From positions 2,046,001 to 2,110,000 of the forward strand of contig NZ_JACCFE010000002.1 in the NCBI RefSeq assembly GCF_014256275.1: a stretch of DNA of 64,000 bases, given 5' to 3'. The notes beneath the pieces are model-generated. The model ran no database searches and was not told the origin of the DNA. It saw only the letters and a list, made by a program, of their open reading frames with translations. Source of the stretch: Rhodococcus sp. 4CII (GTDB lineage: Bacteria; Actinomycetota; Actinomycetes; Mycobacteriales; Mycobacteriaceae). Both the position numbers and the translations under genes were made by a program. Below are positions 1-9,371 of the stretch, piece after piece (the first letter of the stretch is position 1; each line of letters begins with the position of its first letter).

Positions 1-419
1 CGTCCGCCCTCTTCGTCGATCGTCACCATCAGCGGCAGCGACGACGCCGAGGCGACCTGGGGAACCTCGTGGTTCGCGAGCATCGTCTCGTCGGTCCAGC
101 TGCCGATGAAGATGCCACCGACCTGCTCGGCACGGACCACCTGCGCCGCGTCCGCGGTGCCGGTGACACCCACGTTCAGCAGCTGAGCGAGCTTGCGCCG
201 CAACGGCAACGACTGCAGGAACTGCGTCTCGCACGACGCCGGTGCGGCCGCGGGCGCCGCGGTGCCCGTGTGCGACGCCGGATCCGCGGAGGACGGTTCT
301 GCGGACGACGGGGCCGACGTGGCCGAGGACGACTCCGCGACCGTCCCGCCACCACCCGACGAGCATCCGGCGACGAGGCCGGTACAGGCAGCGAGCGCGA
401 GGGCATACTTGATCCGCAT
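1..419 (-). CDS. lpqI: LpqI-like glycoside hydrolase family 3 lipoprotein (5' part only)
   Basis: Starts at the ATG complementary to 417-419 and runs off the left edge, so only about 139 N-terminal residues are visible. A signal peptide ends in the lipobox LVAGC (Cys19), followed by a Ser/Ala/Pro-rich linker to about residue 60. The start of a GH3 beta-N-acetylglucosaminidase barrel follows, seen in GGIFIGSW and the family motif TIDEEGGR at the edge. GH3 enzymes of this type remove N-acetylglucosamine from muropeptides outside the membrane during wall recycling. The nearby DUF2613 peptide and aftD fit the mycobacterial lpqI neighbourhood. Family call is firm; the catalytic residues lie outside the window. 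Confidence 0.82.
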   Translation of the reverse strand, partial: MRIKYALALAACTGLVAGCSSGGGGTVAESSSATSAPSSAEPSSADPASHTGTAAPAAAPASCETQFLQSLPLRRKLAQLLNVGVTGTADAAQVVRAEQVGGIFIGSWTDETMLANHEVPQVASASSLPLMVTIDEEGG

Positions 420-537
420 GGGTTCGACGGTAGCCCAGTTCGCCACCAACGATCCCGTGACGGGCCCCGAATCAGGGACCGCTGCCGTCCTCCTTGGTAA
501 TCTGGACACAGAGGAAACCCGTACTCAGGAGGTCGTG

Positions 538-1005
538 GTGCCCGGTGGTTTGATGTTGATCGCCTACGACGGATCCGACAACGCCAAGCGTGCGGTCGAG
601 TGCGCGGGTCGCTTCCTCGCCTCCAATCGCGCTGTGCTGGTGACGGTATGGGAGCCGATGGTCCGTCAGGCCGCGCGCATGTCCGGGCTGTCGGGTGTGA
701 TGCAGCCGGAGTGGGTCCCCGACGAGGAAACCGAGGACGTCGCGTTCTCCGACGCCCGGGTGACCAACGCGGAGGGCGTCGAACTCGCGGAGGCGGCCGG
801 GCTCGCCACCGAGGGTCGCTGCATCGAATGCACCAGCACGATCTGGACGGCCATCGTCGAGACGTCCGACGAACTCGCGGTCGACATCATCGTCACCGGA
901 ACCCGCGGCACCACCGGTCTGCGGTCGCTGCTGCAGAGCAGCGTCGCCGACCACGTGCTGCGTCACAGCCACCGTCCCGTGCTGATCGTGCCTCCCGGGA
1001 AGTAG
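538..1005 (+). CDS. Universal stress protein (UspA family)
   Basis: 155-residue single-domain Usp protein. It opens with the beta-1 pattern MLIAYDGSDNAKRAV and ends with the nucleotide-binding signature GTRGTTGLRSLLQSS followed by a RPVLIVPP strand, so it probably binds ATP. The frame stays open well upstream, but I chose GTG 538 because AGGAGG (527-532) sits five bases before it; GTG 535 is too close to that site. It lies divergent from the lpqI-like gene and 30 bases before the isochorismate synthase gene, possibly co-transcribed. Biological role beyond stress or dormancy response cannot be read from sequence. Confidence 0.88.
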   Translation: MPGGLMLIAYDGSDNAKRAVECAGRFLASNRAVLVTVWEPMVRQAARMSGLSGVMQPEWVPDEETEDVAFSDARVTNAEGVELAEAAGLATEGRCIECTSTIWTAIVETSDELAVDIIVTGTRGTTGLRSLLQSSVADHVLRHSHRPVLIVPPGK

Positions 1006-1035
1006 CCACGGCGCCCGACTACTGTCGGGTGCACC

Positions 1036-2127
1036 ATGGACGGCTTCCTTCTCTCCCGCGCCGACCGGACGCTCCGCGCGTCCGGCGTGCGGCACGGGTA
1101 CGACACTGCGGCGGCCGCTGTCGCCGCACTCGCGCACGGTGACACCGAACTCGTCGTCGGGGCGCTTCCATTCGACCCCGAGCGCCCCGCCGCGCTGAGC
1201 GCGCCGGATTCCTGGGAATTCACGGACGGCCCCTGGCGGCCCGGCGTCGTTCCCGACCTCCCGCCCGTACGCCTCACAGCGGAGGTCCCCGAACCCGCCG
1301 AGCACGTGGCGCGGGTGCGATCCCTCGTCGACCGCCTGCGCGGCGGAGTTCTCGGCAAGGTCGTCGCCGCGCGCAGCGTCACCCTCCGCGCGGACGCCCC
1401 CATCTCCCCAGAAGCGTTGGCCGCACGGATGATTCAGCAGAACCCCACCGCCAACGGGTTCGCGGTCGACCTGTCCGCGGCCGGCGACGCCTTCCGCGGG
1501 CACAGTCTGGTCGGTGCCAGCCCCGAGGTGCTGCTCAGCCGCCGGGGACGGCGCGTCACCTGCAGGCCCCTCGCCGGCACCGCCCCTCGTCGCGCCGATC
1601 CGGAGGCCGACGAGAAGGAAGGCCGCGGCCTGTTGGAGTCCACGAAGAATCTGGCCGAGCACGCCTTCGTCACGGCGTGGATCGAGGACGTCCTGACCCC
1701 GCTCTGCACCGAACTGACCGTCCCGGAGACTCCGGTCCTGACGAGCACGCACGAGGTGTGGCACCTCGCGACCCCCATCGACGGGGTGCTGCGCGATCCG
1801 TCGACCAGCGCGTTGAGCCTCGCGACCCGGCTGCATCCGACCCCCGCGGTGTGCGGCACGCCCACCGACCTCGCCCTGGCGACCATCCGCGACATCGAGG
1901 GCGACCGACGGTTCTACGGCGGCGCGGTCGGGTGGTGCGACGGTGCCGGTGACGGCGACTGGGTGGTGGCCATCCGGTGCGCCGAGATCACGGCGGACGG
2001 CCGCGAGGCGCTGGCGACGGCAGGCGGCGGGATCGTCGCCGAATCCGACCCGGAATCCGAACTCGACGAGACGACCACGAAACTGCGCACCCTTCTCCGG
2101 GCACTCGGTGTGCAGCAGGGTCCGTGA
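1036..2127 (+). CDS. Isochorismate synthase (EntC/DhbC/MenF type)
   Basis: 363-residue chorismate-utilising enzyme. It converts chorismate to isochorismate, the entry to catecholate siderophores, salicylate or menaquinone. Supporting motifs are GGVLGKVVAARSVTL at the start of the conserved domain, the active-site segment ATRLHPTPAVCGTP and the C-terminal Mg-site pattern YGGAVGW ... GGGIVAESDPESE. No siderophore NRPS or menaquinone gene lies beside it, so I cannot tell which pathway it feeds. The length is typical of the short, stand-alone members of the family. Confidence 0.9.
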   Translation: MDGFLLSRADRTLRASGVRHGYDTAAAAVAALAHGDTELVVGALPFDPERPAALSAPDSWEFTDGPWRPGVVPDLPPVRLTAEVPEPAEHVARVRSLVDRLRGGVLGKVVAARSVTLRADAPISPEALAARMIQQNPTANGFAVDLSAAGDAFRGHSLVGASPEVLLSRRGRRVTCRPLAGTAPRRADPEADEKEGRGLLESTKNLAEHAFVTAWIEDVLTPLCTELTVPETPVLTSTHEVWHLATPIDGVLRDPSTSALSLATRLHPTPAVCGTPTDLALATIRDIEGDRRFYGGAVGWCDGAGDGDWVVAIRCAEITADGREALATAGGGIVAESDPESELDETTTKLRTLLRALGVQQGP

Positions 2128-2254
2128 ACTGCAGAAACAGCGGCGCCCGAGCACCAATCAGCAGTTCGGCGGCCTCTGGGTGATACCTTGACCCGAGCAA
2201 TTCGTACGCGGGAGTAGCCGTGTGCGTCGATGGCACGACAATGGGAGATGTCTG

Positions 2255-2428
2255 ATGGGGAAGTTCCTTGTGCCCGGTGTGGTCAGCGCCGTGGTCGGTG
2301 TCGCTCTCGGCACCGTGGCGACGCTCGGCATCACCGCAGCCGCACAGGACAACACGCGTCCCGAGATCGACCGGAGCGGCAACGCGGATTCCTCACTCCT
2401 GAACCAGGTTGAGTACGGCAGCCGCTGA
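2255..2428 (+). CDS. Small secreted or membrane peptide, DUF2613 family
   Basis: 57-residue protein: a hydrophobic N-terminal segment (about residues 4-30, VPGVVSAVVGVALGTVATLG) followed by a short polar tail. ATG 2255 is preceded by GGGAG (2243-2247). The DUF2613 family is found directly before aftD in mycobacteria (Rv0236A from memory), and here it also overlaps the proposed aftD start. A membrane-anchored partner or regulator of AftD is possible but purely inferred from position. Confidence 0.75.
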   Translation: MGKFLVPGVVSAVVGVALGTVATLGITAAAQDNTRPEIDRSGNADSSLLNQVEYGSR

Positions 2429-5400
2429 GAGCGCCGGTTCGACACGTTCCCGCACCTTCCCCGAGTCGGCGGCCATGTCGCCCTCGGCGGAACCTCTCTC
2501 ACGGCGGTGGCTGTTCGGCGCCTCTGTCGTAGCGTTTCTTCTCGCGTTCCTGCAAACCCCCGGCCGGCTCGCCGCTGACACCAAATACGACCTGTCCCAG
2601 AACCCGATCGGGTTCCTGCAGCGGGCCGCGCATCAGTGGAGCAGCCAGGCCCCCATGGGCCAGGTGCAGAACCAGGCCTACGGATACTTCTTCCCGCACG
2701 GCGCGTTCTTCGCACTCGGCGACGTCCTGAACGTCCCGGCGTGGATCACCCAGCGCGTGTGGTGGGCCCTGCTGCTCGTCGCCGGATTCTGGGGCATCGT
2801 CCGGCTCGCCGAGGCGATCGGCGTCGGTAGCCGCTCGTCCCGCATCATCGCCGGTGTCGCGTTCGCCTTCTCTCCCCGTGTCCTCACCACCCTGGGGTCG
2901 ATCTCGTCGGAGACGCTCCCGATGATGCTGGCGCCGTGGGTTCTCCTGCCCGTGGTCGTCGCCCTCGCCCACGTGAGTGGCAATGCGTCCCGGGACACAC
3001 GATGGCACTCACCTGCCCGGTTGGCCGCCCAGTCGGCGCTGGCCGTCGCATTGATGGGTGCCGTCAACGCCGTCGCGACCGCGGCCGCGTGCCTCGTCGC
3101 CGGGTTGTGGTGGATCTCGCACCGGCCCAACCGGCGGTGGTGGGTGTTCACCGCGTGGTGGTTTGCGTTCCTGGCGCTGGCCACGCTGTGGTGGATCGTG
3201 CCGCTGCTACTGCTCGGCAAGGTCAGCCCGCCGTTCCTCGACTACATCGAGTCGTCCGGGGTGACCACCCAGTGGACGTCGCTCGCGGAGATCCTCCGCG
3301 GGACCGACAGCTGGACCCCGTTCGTCTCCCCCGAACGCATTGCCGGCGCCGTCCTGGTGACCCAGCCCGCCGCGGTCGCCGCGACCGGGCTGATCGCGGC
3401 CGCCGGACTCGCCGGGCTGTGCATGCGCTCGATGCCGGCCCGGGGCCGCCTCACCCTGATCCTGTTCGTCGGCGTCGCCGGACTGGCCGCCGGATACATC
3501 GGTGAACTGGGTTCCCCGTTCGCCGAGCAGGTCCGACTGTTCCTGGACTCCGGCGGGGCTCCCCTCCGGAACGTCCACAAGCTCGAGCCACTCGTCCGGC
3601 TGCCGCTCGTGCTCGGGCTCGCGCACCTGCTCGCGAAGGTGCCGCTGCCCGGTTCCGTCCCGCTCGCCCGGTGGCGCAGCGCGTTCGCCCACCCCGAACG
3701 CGAACCGATGGTTGCGGTGACGAGCCTCGTGCTGGTCGCCCTCACCCTCGCGACGTCGCTGGCCTGGACGGGCAAGCTGGCGCCGCGGGGCACGTATTCC
3801 GAGGTCCCGGACTACTGGCAGCAGGCCGCGTCGTGGCTCGAGGACAACGCCGGCGGCACGAGTCCCGACGGGTCCGACGCCGAGCGGGCGCTCGTGGTGC
3901 CCGGCGCACCGTTCGGAAGTCAGCTGTGGGGCCTCACCCGCGACGAGCCCCTGCAGGCGCTGGCGTCCACACCGTGGGCGTCCCGCGACGCCGTCCCACT
4001 CACCCCGCCCGGCACCATCCGGGCGATGGACTCGATCCAGCGGTTGATCGCGGACGGCCGCCCGTCGGACGGCATGGCGCGGACCCTGCTCGGGCAGGGC
4101 ATCCACTACCTCGTCCTGCGTAACGACCTCGACCCCGAGACGTCACGGTCGACGCGACCGCTGCTCGCGCACCAGGCCGTCACCGGCTCACCCGGATTCA
4201 CGCAGGTGGCGGAGTTCGGTGAGGACATCGGTCCCGGCGACGTCGAGGGACTGGTGATCGACAGCGACCTGCGGCCCCGGTATCCGGCGATCGAGATCTA
4301 CGCGGTGTCGATGCCGGACGGCTCGCCGACGACGAGCGGGCCGTACACGGCGAACCTCGACGGCGTCCCCCGCGTGCAGGGCGGCCCGGAATCGCTGCAA
4401 CGCCTTCGCGAGAACGGTGCCCTGCCCGGAGCCGGGCCCGTCCTGCTGGCCGCGGATGCGAAGCGCGCCGGACTTCCGGTCGACGACGTCACGGTCACGG
4501 ACACCCCCCGGGACCGCGAAACCGACTACGGCCAGGTGGACAACCACAGTTCGGCGCTGCGCACCCCGGACGACGCGCGCCGCACCTTCAACCTCGTCCC
4601 CGACTATCCGGTAGCGGACACCCCGCTGGTGGAGGGGCAGTGGGAGGGCGCGACGCTGAGCGTGTCGAGTGCGGCGTCCGACGCCACCCAACTCGGCGGC
4701 GCCTCCCCCGCCAGCAGTCCCGCCGCGACCGTCGACGGGGATCCGGCGACGGGCTGGTTCAGCAACGGCATCGAGCGGGCGCTGGGTCAGTGGCTCCAGA
4801 TCGATTTCGACACCCCGCTCACCAGTTCGCTGCTGCACATCACGACGAGCCCGGCCGCGATCGGCGCGCCCGTCCGCTGGATGGAGGTGTCGACGCCCAA
4901 CGGCAGCACCGCCGTGAAGGTCGACGCACCGGGCAAGCCGATCGCCGTGTCCGTCCCGGGCGGCGTCACCCCGTGGGTGCGGATCACTGCCACCCGCACC
5001 GAGAACGGTTCCGCGGGAACGCAGTTCGGGATCAGCGAGGTGTCCGTCGAGGACTTCTCGCAGCGCGACGCCCCCGTCACCGTGCCGATCCGGTACCGGA
5101 CCGTGCTGCCGCCCACGCCCGAGGGCGCAACCGTCTCGGGCTGGGATCTCAGCCAGGAACTGCCCGGCCGCAATGCCTGCGCGGAGGCGCCCGACCGGGT
5201 GCGGTGCAGCAACGCCTTCGTCCTGCCGCCCGAGGAGGTCGGGGCGTTCGAGCGAACGCTGTCGGTGCCCGAGCCCACCGCCGTCACACCACAGCTCATG
5301 CTCCGCGCGCGTCATGGCGCACCGCTGGAAGAGCTTCTCACCCAACGGGACCGGCCGTCCGCGCACGGCACCAGTAACATCGCCGACCTGCGCGGGTCGG

Positions 5401-6776
5401 CGTTCGCCGCCACCGACAACGATCCGCGCACCAGCTGGTTCGCGATGCAGGACACCACCACCGGCAAGGGTGCGAAACCCACCCTGACGATCGACCTACC
5501 CGAACCCACGCTCGTCACCGGCCTGCACCTGACCCCCAGCCTCGGCGCCGTGCCCGCCGCTCCCGACCGGGTCGCCGTCGACCTCGGAAACGGACCGCAG
5601 GTGCGCGACGTGGACGACGACGGCACCGTCGCGCTCGAACCCCGGGTGACCGACCGGATCGTGCTCAGCCTCGTGTCCTGGAAGAGCACCCTCGACCAGA
5701 ACGCGCTGGGATTCGCCCAGTTACAACCCGCCGGACTCGCCGAGGTCGGTGTGCTGGGCGCGGACGGCGACCTGCTGCCCGGTTCGGGTCCCGTCGACGA
5801 CGCGGGCGCGCGCACCGTCACCGTGCCCTGCGAGGAGGGCCCGGTCGTGACGATCGGCGGACAGCCCGTTCGGACGAGTGTGACGGCAACGGTCGGGCAA
5901 TTGCTTTCCGGCGAACCGGTTCCCGCGACCGTGTGCGACACCCCCGGCCCGGTTCCGCTGGGAGCCGGAGCCCAGGACGTGGCCGTCGCCCCCGGGTCGG
6001 CGTTCTTCGTCGACAGCCTCCGCCTGAACGCCGGCGCCCCGTCGCCGCCGGTTCCGACCGCGCAGGTGTCGACCACTGCATGGACGGAGAACCACCGCGA
6101 ACTCACGGTGCCGCATTCTGACGCGGACCGGATCGTCGTCGTCCCCGAGAGCACGAACGTCGGCTGGGTCGCGACCGCACCGGACGGCAGTGAGCTGACT
6201 CCGATCGTCGTCGACGGCTGGCAGCAGGGCTGGATCGTGCCCGCAGGAATTGAGGGGACGGTGACGCTCGACTTCCCCACCGACCACTGGTATCGACTGG
6301 GCATCTTCGGGGGCCTGCTCCTGCTGATCCCCCTCGCCGCCGCCGCATTGTGGCCCCGCCGCGGGCGCGAGCGCGATCCCGGCCCGGCCCCCCGGACCTG
6401 GGGCAGCGCGACGGTCGGGTGGCTGGGAGTCCTCGCTGCCGCCACCGTGATCGGCGGTCCCGTCGGTGCCGCGACGACGGCCGTGGTGACGCTTCTGGCG
6501 GTCGGTCTCGTCCGTCTGCGCGGAACCGCGACCACCGCGCGGGTATTGGTCGGGGTCGCCGGGGCGTCGGCGATGTTCGGCATGGCGATGCTCTCCACCG
6601 GGCCGTGGCGTGCGCCCGGCGGATACGTGGGTCACTCGTTCCTGGTTCAGTTCCCGTTGCTGCTGGCACTTGTCGCGACCGGGCTAGCCGTGCTGCCGTT
6701 CGGACGGTCGGCGCTCCTGGCGCGCGCCTCCCAGCGCTTGACGGCGCGGCGGGCCGGTTCCTCCACCAGCGCGTAG
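2409..6776 (+). CDS. aftD: Arabinofuranosyltransferase AftD (GT-C, DUF3367 type)
   Basis: Very large (1455 aa) membrane glycosyltransferase using decaprenyl-phospho-arabinose to branch or extend arabinan of arabinogalactan and lipoarabinomannan. Residues about 35-460 are a multi-spanning GT-C core, beginning after the periplasmic loop motif ADTKYDLSQNP. A periplasmic part follows with two discoidin-like carbohydrate-binding segments (about 757-900, DGDPATGWFSNG; and 996-1100, DNDPRTSWF). A cluster of membrane helices closes the protein from about 1294. The start is uncertain: TTG 2409 overlaps the upstream peptide gene by 20 bases, and ATG 2475 is an alternative. The 3' end overlaps the convergent acyltransferase gene by 130 bases. 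Confidence 0.92.
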   Translation: MSTAAAESAGSTRSRTFPESAAMSPSAEPLSRRWLFGASVVAFLLAFLQTPGRLAADTKYDLSQNPIGFLQRAAHQWSSQAPMGQVQNQAYGYFFPHGAFFALGDVLNVPAWITQRVWWALLLVAGFWGIVRLAEAIGVGSRSSRIIAGVAFAFSPRVLTTLGSISSETLPMMLAPWVLLPVVVALAHVSGNASRDTRWHSPARLAAQSALAVALMGAVNAVATAAACLVAGLWWISHRPNRRWWVFTAWWFAFLALATLWWIVPLLLLGKVSPPFLDYIESSGVTTQWTSLAEILRGTDSWTPFVSPERIAGAVLVTQPAAVAATGLIAAAGLAGLCMRSMPARGRLTLILFVGVAGLAAGYIGELGSPFAEQVRLFLDSGGAPLRNVHKLEPLVRLPLVLGLAHLLAKVPLPGSVPLARWRSAFAHPEREPMVAVTSLVLVALTLATSLAWTGKLAPRGTYSEVPDYWQQAASWLEDNAGGTSPDGSDAERALVVPGAPFGSQLWGLTRDEPLQALASTPWASRDAVPLTPPGTIRAMDSIQRLIADGRPSDGMARTLLGQGIHYLVLRNDLDPETSRSTRPLLAHQAVTGSPGFTQVAEFGEDIGPGDVEGLVIDSDLRPRYPAIEIYAVSMPDGSPTTSGPYTANLDGVPRVQGGPESLQRLRENGALPGAGPVLLAADAKRAGLPVDDVTVTDTPRDRETDYGQVDNHSSALRTPDDARRTFNLVPDYPVADTPLVEGQWEGATLSVSSAASDATQLGGASPASSPAATVDGDPATGWFSNGIERALGQWLQIDFDTPLTSSLLHITTSPAAIGAPVRWMEVSTPNGSTAVKVDAPGKPIAVSVPGGVTPWVRITATRTENGSAGTQFGISEVSVEDFSQRDAPVTVPIRYRTVLPPTPEGATVSGWDLSQELPGRNACAEAPDRVRCSNAFVLPPEEVGAFERTLSVPEPTAVTPQLMLRARHGAPLEELLTQRDRPSAHGTSNIADLRGSAFAATDNDPRTSWFAMQDTTTGKGAKPTLTIDLPEPTLVTGLHLTPSLGAVPAAPDRVAVDLGNGPQVRDVDDDGTVALEPRVTDRIVLSLVSWKSTLDQNALGFAQLQPAGLAEVGVLGADGDLLPGSGPVDDAGARTVTVPCEEGPVVTIGGQPVRTSVTATVGQLLSGEPVPATVCDTPGPVPLGAGAQDVAVAPGSAFFVDSLRLNAGAPSPPVPTAQVSTTAWTENHRELTVPHSDADRIVVVPESTNVGWVATAPDGSELTPIVVDGWQQGWIVPAGIEGTVTLDFPTDHWYRLGIFGGLLLLIPLAAAALWPRRGRERDPGPAPRTWGSATVGWLGVLAAATVIGGPVGAATTAVVTLLAVGLVRLRGTATTARVLVGVAGASAMFGMAMLSTGPWRAPGGYVGHSFLVQFPLLLALVATGLAVLPFGRSALLARASQRLTARRAGSSTSA

Positions 6777-7855
6777 CTGGCCGACGCGACCGCGACGCTC
6801 ATCACGGTGGTGAGGAACAGGATGTAGACGAAGTGGCCGGAGAACGGGATCAGGCCGAACACCGGGAAGACGATCGACAGCACCGCGAGGTGCCAGATGA
6901 AGATGCCGTACGACCAGCGCCCCACGGCGAGCGCCGGCGGGCTCGCCAGGAACCGGTGACTCGACGAGTCGGACAGCACCAGCGGGGCCATCAGCGCGAA
7001 GCTGATCACCGCGCCGAGTGCCATCTTGACGGCGTACTGCCACGGTTCGGGACGAACCAGCCCCTCCGGGCCGGCCAGGTCGGTGGCCGTGAGCGCGAAC
7101 GCCACTGCCGCGACGAGAAACATCCGGACGCGGTGACGCGCCCAGCGATGCATCCGCCCCGGCGGGCTCACCGCCAGTTCGGCCAGCACCATCCCGGCTC
7201 CGAACCAGGGCAGGTAGCCGGGCAGCCAGTTGTCGTGATGGATGCCACCCGGTGTCGGGATCGGCACGAACGCCCACGCCAGACTTGCCGTGATCAGGGC
7301 CAGGATCACCGGAAGACGCAGCCGCGCAGCCGGACCCCGCAACCGGACCAGCGCGAAGGCCAGCAACGGCAGCACCAGGTAGAACGCCACCTCCACCGAC
7401 AAACTCCACATCTGCGTCAGACCGTCGGTGAGAGTGAGGGGCACGAAGACTTGGACGAGACCGAGATTCGCCCACCAGGTGCGGTAACTCGCGTGCGCGG
7501 TGGGCAGGAACGTCAGCACCACGGCGACCGCGACCCAGTACGCCGGCAGGATGCGCGTCGCCCGCGAGATCCAGTACCGGATCACCCCCTGCGCGGGACC
7601 CATTCCCCGCGCCGCCCCGGCGTGGCTGCGCCACAACAGGAATCCCGACAGCGCGAAGAAGACCGCCACCGCCAGATCGAATCGTCCCCAGATGCGGCCG
7701 AGGACGGGCACGTGCGTCGCACCCGTCTGGAACGCCACGTGCGTCACGAGCACGCCCAGCGCCGCGAGACCGCGCATCCCCTCGAGTGCGGGAATGAAAC
7801 CCCGAGGGGTGCTGGGCGCCGCAGGCGCCGGCGAGGTGCTGACCGAAGTGCTCAT
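6647..7855 (-). CDS. Membrane acyltransferase 3 family, probable TmaT-type O-acyltransferase
   Basis: About 402 residues with roughly ten membrane helices. The acyltransferase-3 hallmarks are the N-terminal segment FIPALEGMRGLAALGVLVTH, with the catalytic-type His, and the following FFALSGFLLWR. It should move an acetyl or acyl group onto a sugar at the membrane. By position (next to a DUF3068 gene, near aftD and mmpL3) it matches the mycobacterial gene whose corynebacterial relative TmaT acetylates trehalose monomycolate before MmpL export; that assignment is synteny-based. I chose ATG 7855 (MSTSVSTS) over an upstream start with no better support. The C-terminus overlaps aftD antisense. Confidence 0.82.
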   Translation of the reverse strand: MSTSVSTSPAPAAPSTPRGFIPALEGMRGLAALGVLVTHVAFQTGATHVPVLGRIWGRFDLAVAVFFALSGFLLWRSHAGAARGMGPAQGVIRYWISRATRILPAYWVAVAVVLTFLPTAHASYRTWWANLGLVQVFVPLTLTDGLTQMWSLSVEVAFYLVLPLLAFALVRLRGPAARLRLPVILALITASLAWAFVPIPTPGGIHHDNWLPGYLPWFGAGMVLAELAVSPPGRMHRWARHRVRMFLVAAVAFALTATDLAGPEGLVRPEPWQYAVKMALGAVISFALMAPLVLSDSSSHRFLASPPALAVGRWSYGIFIWHLAVLSIVFPVFGLIPFSGHFVYILFLTTVMSVAVASASYALVEEPARRAVKRWEARARSADRPNGSTASPVATSASSNGN

Positions 7856-8075
7856 CACGAACAGTGTGCCTGGTGACGGCCCTGTGACGGAAAACTCCGC
7901 CCCGGTCACTTCGCCGCTGAACGGCCGGTGCGTTTACTATCCGATGGGGCAAATGCGCATTCGAGACTGTTAGTGTTTTGCCTCACGTGGTGTCGATGTG
8001 GGCTCCATGCGATCCGTGCAGCCGTGCTGCCGGTGGGGGAATCTCAATCGACAGATTTGGGTTAGGAGAGAAAGC

Positions 8076-9233
8076 ATGGCGGAGCGCTCAGGGCCGAGCC
8101 GGATACTTGCTTGCATTCTGGTGGGCCTCGGTGCCTTCCTCTTGGCCGTCGCCATTCTCATTCCCACCTACACGGTGGGCAAGCTGGAGAAGACGCCCTT
8201 GGACCTCGAAGTGACCACGATCGCCGAAGGTTCCGGCAGCGTGCTCAACTCGCAGGCTCTCCTCGCAGGCAAGGCCGAAGTCAACACGAACGTTCCACTG
8301 GTGTCACAGCGTTACGTCACCACCGAGGACCCCGCGAACGCGGACGTCGTCACTCTCCAAGCGGGGCAGACCCTGCGGCGCACCGACAAGCAGGGCGACA
8401 CCGGACTGCTGTCCGCGATCGTCGACCGCAACACCGTCGACCGCAAGACGTCGATGCCGACCAACGACCCGGTGGGCACCATCCAGACGCAGCCCAACCA
8501 GCCTGCCGAGGAAGTTCCGCGCGACGGACTGCAGTACAAGTTCCCGTTCAACTCGGAGAAGAAGAGCTACCCCTACTTCGACCTGAACGCGCGCGCCACC
8601 CAGGACATCGACTTCGTCGAGGAGACGGAGATCAACGGCCTGAAGGTGTACCACTACAACCAGACGATCGCGCCCGTCGACCTGTCGAAGGTCGTCAACT
8701 CGCCCACCAACAAGCTGACGCTGCCCGCAGACACCTGGGGCGTCCCCGGTGGCACCCTCCCCGTCACGATGACCCGTTGGTACACCAACGTGCGCGACGT
8801 GTGGGTCGAGCCCGAGACCGGTGTCGTCGTCAAGGGCCAGGAGCAGCTGCACCAGTACTACGCCCGCAACAAGGACAAGCCGGAGGTCGACGTCCTGAAG
8901 GTGGAACTGCCGTTCAACGAGCAGACCATCGAGTACCAGGTCCAGCAGGCGAAGGACGGCATGGACAAGATCAGCACGTTCGGTCGCACCGTCCCGATCA
9001 TCGCCGGCATCCTCGGTGTCATCGCACTGATCGCCGGACTCTTCCTGGCTCTGCGCGGCGGCAAGGGCAAGCAGCCCGCCCCTGCCGACGGCGGTGACTA
9101 CCCGCAGAGCGGTGGTGGGCGCCACGGCGTCGACCTCGACAAGTCGGAGGCTCCCACGGAGCAGCACGACTGGACCACGGACAAGACGGAAGAGATTCCC
9201 GTCGCAGATCCGCGGCGGTACGACGAGCGGTAG
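8076..9233 (+). CDS. DUF3068 (PorA-like) membrane-anchored envelope protein
   Basis: 385 residues. One N-terminal helix (about residues 10-32) is followed by a long extracytoplasmic beta-rich domain, a second helix near the C-terminus (PIIAGILGVIALIAGLFLALRG) and a polar acidic tail, so both ends lie inside and the middle outside. ATG 8076 has AGGAG at 8064-8068. From memory, a DUF3068 member at this locus in Corynebacterium and Mycobacterium is needed for lipomannan maturation; Pfam also links the domain to corynebacterial porin PorA. It is divergent from the acyltransferase gene across a shared 220-base promoter region and ends in a strong hairpin. Confidence 0.85.
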   Translation: MAERSGPSRILACILVGLGAFLLAVAILIPTYTVGKLEKTPLDLEVTTIAEGSGSVLNSQALLAGKAEVNTNVPLVSQRYVTTEDPANADVVTLQAGQTLRRTDKQGDTGLLSAIVDRNTVDRKTSMPTNDPVGTIQTQPNQPAEEVPRDGLQYKFPFNSEKKSYPYFDLNARATQDIDFVEETEINGLKVYHYNQTIAPVDLSKVVNSPTNKLTLPADTWGVPGGTLPVTMTRWYTNVRDVWVEPETGVVVKGQEQLHQYYARNKDKPEVDVLKVELPFNEQTIEYQVQQAKDGMDKISTFGRTVPIIAGILGVIALIAGLFLALRGGKGKQPAPADGGDYPQSGGGRHGVDLDKSEAPTEQHDWTTDKTEEIPVADPRRYDER

Positions 9234-9266
9234 AGCAGTACAGCCGGACGCCACGTAGTCCGGTCG

Positions 9267-9303
9267 CGAAGGGGACCTCGGTACGTCACCGAGGTCCCCT
9301 TCG
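9267..9303 (+). terminator. Intrinsic-type hairpin terminator after the DUF3068 gene
   Basis: A perfect 16-bp stem (arms 9267-9282 and 9288-9303) with a five-base loop lies 34 bases after the DUF3068 stop codon. There is only a weak T-rich stretch after it, as is usual in high-G+C actinobacteria. It separates this gene from the convergent flippase gene and could serve both strands. Confidence 0.8.
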
Positions 9304-9371
9304 TCGTACCCGGGGTGGGCTGTGCGTGGCGGCGCCCGATGTCACCGACGGCTCGTGGAAGGGAACGAGTG

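Noticed and set aside
472..2157. 561-codon minus-strand open frame opposite the stress protein and isochorismate synthase genes
   Set aside because: Low-complexity Arg/Gly/Asp-rich translation without motifs; both genes on the plus strand have clear families. Antisense frame kept open by G/C third-base bias.
6350..7876. 508-codon plus-strand open frame across the aftD end and acyltransferase
   Set aside because: Begins out of frame in aftD and continues antisense to the acyltransferase; composition is typical of a shadow.
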